Shown in pieces: positions 22,548 through 26,394 of a stretch of DNA of 26,394 nucleotides. The DNA is from a virus, in IMG/VR virus record IMGVR_UViG_3300042876_000252, positions 1-26,394 of that record, one strand, 5' to 3'. Each line of letters opens with the position of its first letter. The first letter of the stretch is position 1. The translations under genes and the position numbers were made by a program. Under the pieces are notes generated by a model. That model had not been told where the DNA came from. It worked only from the letters and a program-made list of their open reading frames with translations, and made no database searches.

Positions 22548-22736
22548 TATTATCCTCTTATACCATCCCCTAGACTATCCCATTCTGTCAGATAACCTTA
22601 CACAATCCTGAAAAGAATGGCTGTACGCAGCACTCTATGACTGGCTAGTGGGGGAGTACCACCCCCTTAGTCGGATACTCCAGAAACTTTGTCGCTTGAT
22701 TGTTGGTGGCGCTAACGAAGGGAGAGAATCAGCACT
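22548..22736 (+). promoter_or_regulatory. Remaining RNA polymerase leader with hairpin and GCGCTAACG motif
   Basis: No gene fits. A second GGGGG/CCCCC hairpin (22650-22666) ends in CCCCCTTAGT, copying the one at 22440. At 22695-22718 lies CTTGATTGTTGGTGGCGCTA plus ACGA, matching 19 of 24 positions of the early promoter segment 17886-17909, including a -35-like TTGA and GGCGCTAACGA, but with no -10. GGGAGAG precedes the polymerase start. Confidence 0.45.
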
Positions 22737-25238
22737 ATGTCTCAAGACAAGCTACTCCGTAAACAACTCTGTATGGAAGCTAGCGCAGCATTGGAAGGTA
22801 AGATGGATTATGAGGCCGCTTTATTCTCAGGCAGGCCCCTCCCACCTCACTTCGGTCTGCTCAAGATGGGCTTGCAACCGTTTGCCGAAGCCATAGCCTT
22901 AGAGCAAATGCCCTCAAGGGGAGGACACGCCGGGCAGAGGACCAAAAAGCTGTTTCGCTGTTTCACACCCTCAGACCTAGCCTATGTCGCACTTTGGACC
23001 ATGGTAACAGAGGTGCAGAGTGAACGCTCTGTGGCCTCCACAAGCGTCCTGCTGGGCACTGTGGCCAAGGATCATTTTGAGTACATGCGTTTCCTTGAGC
23101 AGAACCCTAAGCTCCTCAAAACGGTTGAGAGTGGCCTTAAAACCAAGCACGCTGGACACCGGCACACGGTTATTCTCAGAGCCAAGCGCAAGTATGACAT
23201 CCCTGACGTTGCGTGGGATCATGAAGACCTCAAAGCGTTTGGTCTTCGGTTGATCCACCTGTTAATCGAGAGCACAGGCCAGTTTGAAATCAGTTTCTCT
23301 CAGGATTCCGTGGGGAAGATGAAGAAGCTCAAAACTGTTGAGCCCTCACAGGAAACCCGGCGATACATGGAGAGGAGCAACAAGCGGTGCGTTTTAGTGT
23401 CAGCCAAGTACCTGCCCTGCTGCATCCCGCCGAAGCCTTGGACCAAACCCCGTGGTTGTGGTTTTTATTCTGGTGTGGGTGCCCACAATCTTAAGCTGGT
23501 TAAAACTAGGCACGACAAGGTTATAGACCTCATGAGCTTGTGTGACTGGAACAAGATTTTCAAAGGGCTCAACGCTCTGCAAGAGACTGCGTGGAAAATC
23601 AACAAGCCGGTCCTTGAGGTGGTCGATGAGGTTTGGGACCACACCAACGGGTTGGGAATCATGGACAAGGTAGAGGCGATTGTGTTTCCGCCTAAGCCGT
23701 GGTCCACCGATGAAGAGTGGAAGTTTTACAAAAAGGATCACCCCGAAGCATACCTAAAGTGGTGCCGGGAAACCACAGAGGCACACGACTTGGAAGCCAC
23801 CACTGGGGCACACGCTAAATTCGCCGCTCAGGCCATAGGCAGAGCCCGGCAGTTCAAGGATGAGGAGAAGTTTTATTTTGTCTGGACCTGTGACTATCGA
23901 GGGAGAGTGTACCCTATTCAACTGTACCTCACTCCCCAAGGTGACGACCTGTGCAAGGGCTTGCTTCAGTTCGCCGATGGTGTAGCACTCGGTGAGGACG
24001 GGGCGGACTGGCTGGCGATCCATGGGGCGAACTGTTTTGGCGAGGACAAGGTTAGCCTTGCTGACAGGATACGATGGGTCACGGACCACGCCGAAGAAAT
24101 AGATGACTCAGCCACTAATCCGCTGGACGGTGAACGGTTCTGGCTCCAGGCTGATGATCCGTGGATGTTCCTTGCGTTCTGCTTTGAGTGGGCTCAACTC
24201 CGCGACCACTGCGCCGGGGGTAATCCCGAGTCTACCTTTGTATCACACCTCCCCATAGGGGTTGATGGCTCATGCAATGGCCTCCAGCACCTGTCGGCTA
24301 TGGTCCGGGATGAAGAGGGAGGGGCCGCTGTCAATCTAGTACCTCAACCTCGACCAAATGATATTTATTCACAGGTGTGCCGTGGGCTTATCGACCTAGT
24401 CTCTCTGGATCTGGACTCGAAGTTTGAGCAGATCATCAAGGACAAGGAGGGAGAGGAGAAGTGCCGGATTCACCATGGTCAGATGGCCCTGCTGTGGCAA
24501 GGAAAAATTGACCGGAAGTTGGTCAAACCGGGCGTCATGACCACGCCATACGGTAGCACCTCCTATGGTAAGCGTCTGCAAATCATGGAGAGGCTCAAGA
24601 AGTTGGGTGGCGACTACCTAGCCATAGACAAGAAACAGCAATGGCAACCTGCTCTATACTTAAGCAAGAAACTTGAGCAGGTAATAGACCAAGCCGTTTC
24701 CGCTGCATCTCTGGTCATGGAATTCTTCAAGAAGATTGCCAAGCTCTTCAGCCAAGCTGGTTTGAACGTCATTACTTGGGTTAGTCCTTCTGGATTTCTC
24801 TCCGTGCAGCACTATGTGCAATCGGAGACTGTCAAGGTTTATACACTGTGGGGTAAACAGAAAATTCGGGTGAGCTACTACAAGGATACCGATGTGGCTG
24901 ATGGCAGCAAGGCAAGCGCGGGGATCAGTCCCAATGTGGTTCACTCCTTCGATGCTGCACACCTCATCAACTCTGTATGTGCCGCCAAGGATCAGGGTGT
25001 CAACGACTTCGCCATGGTCCATGACTCCTATGGATGCCACGCCGGGCACATGTCCATCTTGAGTGACGTGCTGCGACAGGAGTTCGTCAAGATTTACAGT
25101 GGTAATGTATTGGAGGATCTAGCGGCACAACTCAAGGCCCAGCTCCCTGAAGAGCAGCAGGCTGAGTTCCCCGCCGTGCCTCCTATGGGAAACTTGGATC
25201 TCAGCGGAGTGCTGAAGTCTAGCTATTTCTTTGCCTAA
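22737..25238 (+). CDS. Single-subunit DNA-directed RNA polymerase (T7 gp1-like)
   Basis: The 833-residue enzyme (T7 gp1 is 883) transcribes the phage middle and late genes. Conserved segments in order are DYRGRVYPIQLYLTPQGDDL (motif T/A region, residues about 385-405), GVDGSCNGLQHLSAM with catalytic D510, KPGVMTTPYGST with K597 and Y605 (T7 K631, Y639), SPNVVHSFDAAHL, and FAMVHDSYG with the second catalytic D763. The C-terminus SSYFFA resembles the FAFA foot of T7. All residues needed for catalysis are present. Unlike in lytic T7, the gene is separated from the early promoter by int, attP and a terminator and has its own complex leader, so independent and repressible expression is likely. Confidence 0.97.
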   Translation: MSQDKLLRKQLCMEASAALEGKMDYEAALFSGRPLPPHFGLLKMGLQPFAEAIALEQMPSRGGHAGQRTKKLFRCFTPSDLAYVALWTMVTEVQSERSVASTSVLLGTVAKDHFEYMRFLEQNPKLLKTVESGLKTKHAGHRHTVILRAKRKYDIPDVAWDHEDLKAFGLRLIHLLIESTGQFEISFSQDSVGKMKKLKTVEPSQETRRYMERSNKRCVLVSAKYLPCCIPPKPWTKPRGCGFYSGVGAHNLKLVKTRHDKVIDLMSLCDWNKIFKGLNALQETAWKINKPVLEVVDEVWDHTNGLGIMDKVEAIVFPPKPWSTDEEWKFYKKDHPEAYLKWCRETTEAHDLEATTGAHAKFAAQAIGRARQFKDEEKFYFVWTCDYRGRVYPIQLYLTPQGDDLCKGLLQFADGVALGEDGADWLAIHGANCFGEDKVSLADRIRWVTDHAEEIDDSATNPLDGERFWLQADDPWMFLAFCFEWAQLRDHCAGGNPESTFVSHLPIGVDGSCNGLQHLSAMVRDEEGGAAVNLVPQPRPNDIYSQVCRGLIDLVSLDLDSKFEQIIKDKEGEEKCRIHHGQMALLWQGKIDRKLVKPGVMTTPYGSTSYGKRLQIMERLKKLGGDYLAIDKKQQWQPALYLSKKLEQVIDQAVSAASLVMEFFKKIAKLFSQAGLNVITWVSPSGFLSVQHYVQSETVKVYTLWGKQKIRVSYYKDTDVADGSKASAGISPNVVHSFDAAHLINSVCAAKDQGVNDFAMVHDSYGCHAGHMSILSDVLRQEFVKIYSGNVLEDLAAQLKAQLPEEQQAEFPAVPPMGNLDLSGVLKSSYFFA

Positions 25239-25244
25239 TCATTG

Positions 25245-25258
25245 TCGTTAACGCCAAC
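25245..25258 (+). promoter_or_regulatory. GCGYTAACG-type motif downstream of the RNA polymerase gene
   Basis: TCGTTAACGCCAAC is the reverse complement of GTTGGCGTTAACGA and so matches the palindrome in the early promoter with one base changed. Flanking AATCATTG is also found at the 18604 copy. The gap is only 36 nt, so any regulator bound here would sit beside the next ribosome-binding site. Confidence 0.4.
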
Positions 25259-25274
25259 AACAAGGAGCACCAAA

Positions 25275-25457
25275 ATGACCGACAACAAGTACAACCCCAC
25301 GTCCCGCACCACCCCCGCATGGCTCATCTGCCACGCCAGAGGACTCGGCCAGCGAAAGGCCCTCGTGTATCCCCAGCCCGGCAAACACCTGACCACGGTG
25401 GATCGCCAGAAAGCCTACACGGTTCATCCTGATGGTTCACTGAGAAGGGGGTTCTGA
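25275..25457 (+). CDS. Hypothetical 60-residue protein
   Basis: ATG 25275 follows AAGGAG (25262-25267). The frame is open a little further upstream but without a better start. The product is basic (TSRTTPAWLICHARGLGQRK, then KAYTVHPDGSLRRGF) with strand-like segments. No family recognised. Its stop overlaps the start of the methyltransferase-like gene (TGATG), implying coupled translation. Confidence 0.6.
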   Translation: MTDNKYNPTSRTTPAWLICHARGLGQRKALVYPQPGKHLTTVDRQKAYTVHPDGSLRRGF

Positions 25458-26053
25458 TGAGAGTGCTGGTTGCCTGTGAGTATTCCGGGACAGTTCGGGA
25501 CGCATTCCTAGCGGTGGGGCACTACGCGATGAGCTGTGACCTACTCCCCACGGATCAACCCGGCCCCCATGTCCAAGGGGATGTCTTGCCCTTGCTTGAG
25601 GAAGAGTGGGACTTGATGATTGCTCACCCACCCTGCACCTATTTGTGCAGCTCCGGGTTGCACTGGAACAAGAGGCTGGCCGAGAGGGCCGAGCTGACAG
25701 CCAAGGCTCTGGAGTTCGTCAAGCTGTTGCTCTCCGCGCCTATCCCCCGGATAGCTCTTGAGAATCCCATGGGGTGTATCTCAACACGTATCCGGCAGCC
25801 CGACCAGTACATCCAGCCTTGGCAGTTCGGCCACGATGCCAGCAAGAAAACAGGTTTGTGGCTGAAGAACCTCCCCCTGTTGAGGCCCACCCGAATAGTT
25901 CACCCCCGGATGGTCAACGGCAAACCCCGGTGGAGCAATCAGACCGACTCAGGACAGAACAAACTTCCTCCCTCGAAGGACCGATGGAAGATCCGAAGCG
26001 CAACCTACCCCGGCATTGCCAAGGCTATGGCCGAGCAATGGGGCAACCTATAA
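25457..26053 (+). CDS. Short cytosine-methyltransferase-like protein
   Basis: The 198-residue protein starts MRVLVACEYSGTVRDAFLAV, resembling the motif I nucleotide-binding loop of C5-cytosine methyltransferases. It has HPPCTYLCSSG with C60 as the potential nucleophile (PPC motif IV) and ALENPMG with E102 (ENP-like motif VI). A family of such short proteins is found in phages. It lacks room for a normal target-recognition domain (typical enzymes exceed 300 residues). It may methylate DNA without strong specificity to evade restriction, need a partner, or act on nucleotides. Position after the polymerase suits an early protection role. Activity is not proven by the sequence. Confidence 0.75.
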   Translation: MRVLVACEYSGTVRDAFLAVGHYAMSCDLLPTDQPGPHVQGDVLPLLEEEWDLMIAHPPCTYLCSSGLHWNKRLAERAELTAKALEFVKLLLSAPIPRIALENPMGCISTRIRQPDQYIQPWQFGHDASKKTGLWLKNLPLLRPTRIVHPRMVNGKPRWSNQTDSGQNKLPPSKDRWKIRSATYPGIAKAMAEQWGNL

Positions 26054-26065
26054 GGAGAACTCAGG

Positions 26066-26209
26066 ATGACCAGACAGGAACTCCTAGCGTGTTGCTACAA
26101 GTTCTTTCGTGATGACAAGCAATTGCCTGTGACGCTCTATGTGAAGCTCCAGATGAACGGAATTGACCCCGAGAAACTCTATGAGAGATGGGAGGAACAG
26201 AGAAGATGA
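26066..26209 (+). CDS. Hypothetical 47-residue protein
   Basis: ATG 26066 follows AAGGAGAA. The product MTRQELLACCYKFFRDDKQL continues to YERWEEQRR and looks like a small helical protein with a CC pair. No family recognised. Start and stop overlap the pattern of its neighbours: the stop overlaps the next ATG (ATGA). Confidence 0.55.
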   Translation: MTRQELLACCYKFFRDDKQLPVTLYVKLQMNGIDPEKLYERWEEQRR

Positions 26210-26394
26210 AACTGTGTAAAGACTGTAAACACAAAGAAGTTGAAGTCAGTAAGGAACCCTGTAATCAGTGTCACTCCTATTTCACACATAACCGCAAGCA
26301 TTTGAAGTGGGAGGCCAAGACTGTAACTATGTCCTACCTCGACCAAGGTTGCCCTAACTGTCTTCATGAGGGGGTGGGTATGGATGATGAGCCG
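26206..26394 (+). CDS. Cys-rich, zinc-ribbon-like protein, cut by the window end
   Basis: ATG 26206 overlaps the preceding stop. The 63 codons seen contain three CxxC pairs: C4/C7 (CKDC), C19/C22 (CNQC) and C49/C52 (CPNC), enough for one zinc site plus a partial second. Small zinc-ribbon proteins are common in phage early regions and often bind nucleic acid or host proteins; no specific role can be given. The frame is still open at 26394. Confidence 0.6.
   Translation, partial: MKLCKDCKHKEVEVSKEPCNQCHSYFTHNRKHLKWEAKTVTMSYLDQGCPNCLHEGVGMDDEP

Overview
The window reads as part of the genome of a temperate, T7-like podovirus (Autographiviridae type) rather than bacterial chromosome. Every gene I can support is on the + strand. 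The order is that of T7: capsid, tail tubular proteins, internal virion proteins, tail fibre, small membrane protein, small and large terminase. After that come the early region and a single-subunit phage RNA polymerase. Because late genes run straight into early genes, the contig crosses the point where the linear virion ends would lie, so it is a circularised or concatemeric assembly. The host is probably Gram-negative. A Desulfovibrio-like host is only a weak impression, from the tRNA-Trp acceptor sequence and some small-protein families.

Layout. 1-16999: late structural and packaging block, tightly packed, with a Rho-independent terminator directly after the capsid gene. 17000-18075: about 1 kb with no convincing gene, holding a promoter-like module, a 24-bp tandem repeat and a strong sigma70-like promoter with a palindrome in its spacer. 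18076-20500: lower-GC early region of very small genes. Four of its gaps carry a repeated hairpin element followed by a near-identical ribosome-binding site. 20501-22233: structured leader, a 64-aa protein, a MarR-like winged-helix protein and a tyrosine integrase. 22309-22364: the 3' part of a tRNA-Trp gene (anticodon CCA, ends in CCA), taken as attP. 22384-22418: terminator. 22440-22736: RNA polymerase leader with a second copy of the 17 kb module and a perfect palindrome. 22737-26394: RNA polymerase, small genes, a short cytosine-methyltransferase-like protein and a Cys-rich protein cut by the window edge.

How it works together (inference). attP lies between int and the RNA polymerase gene. 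Integration into the host tRNA-Trp gene would therefore put the early operon plus int at one prophage end and the RNA polymerase at the other, just downstream of the rebuilt tRNA. The terminator after attP would stop tRNA transcription from entering the polymerase gene. The polymerase would then depend on its own leader, which carries operator-like palindromes. This suggests a lysis-lysogeny switch built on genome topology plus repression, with the winged-helix protein as a candidate regulator. Related int-attP-RNAP arrangements are known in some marine T7-like phages. The duplicated module, the recurring GCGYTAACG motif and the hairpin cassettes are the least explained parts.
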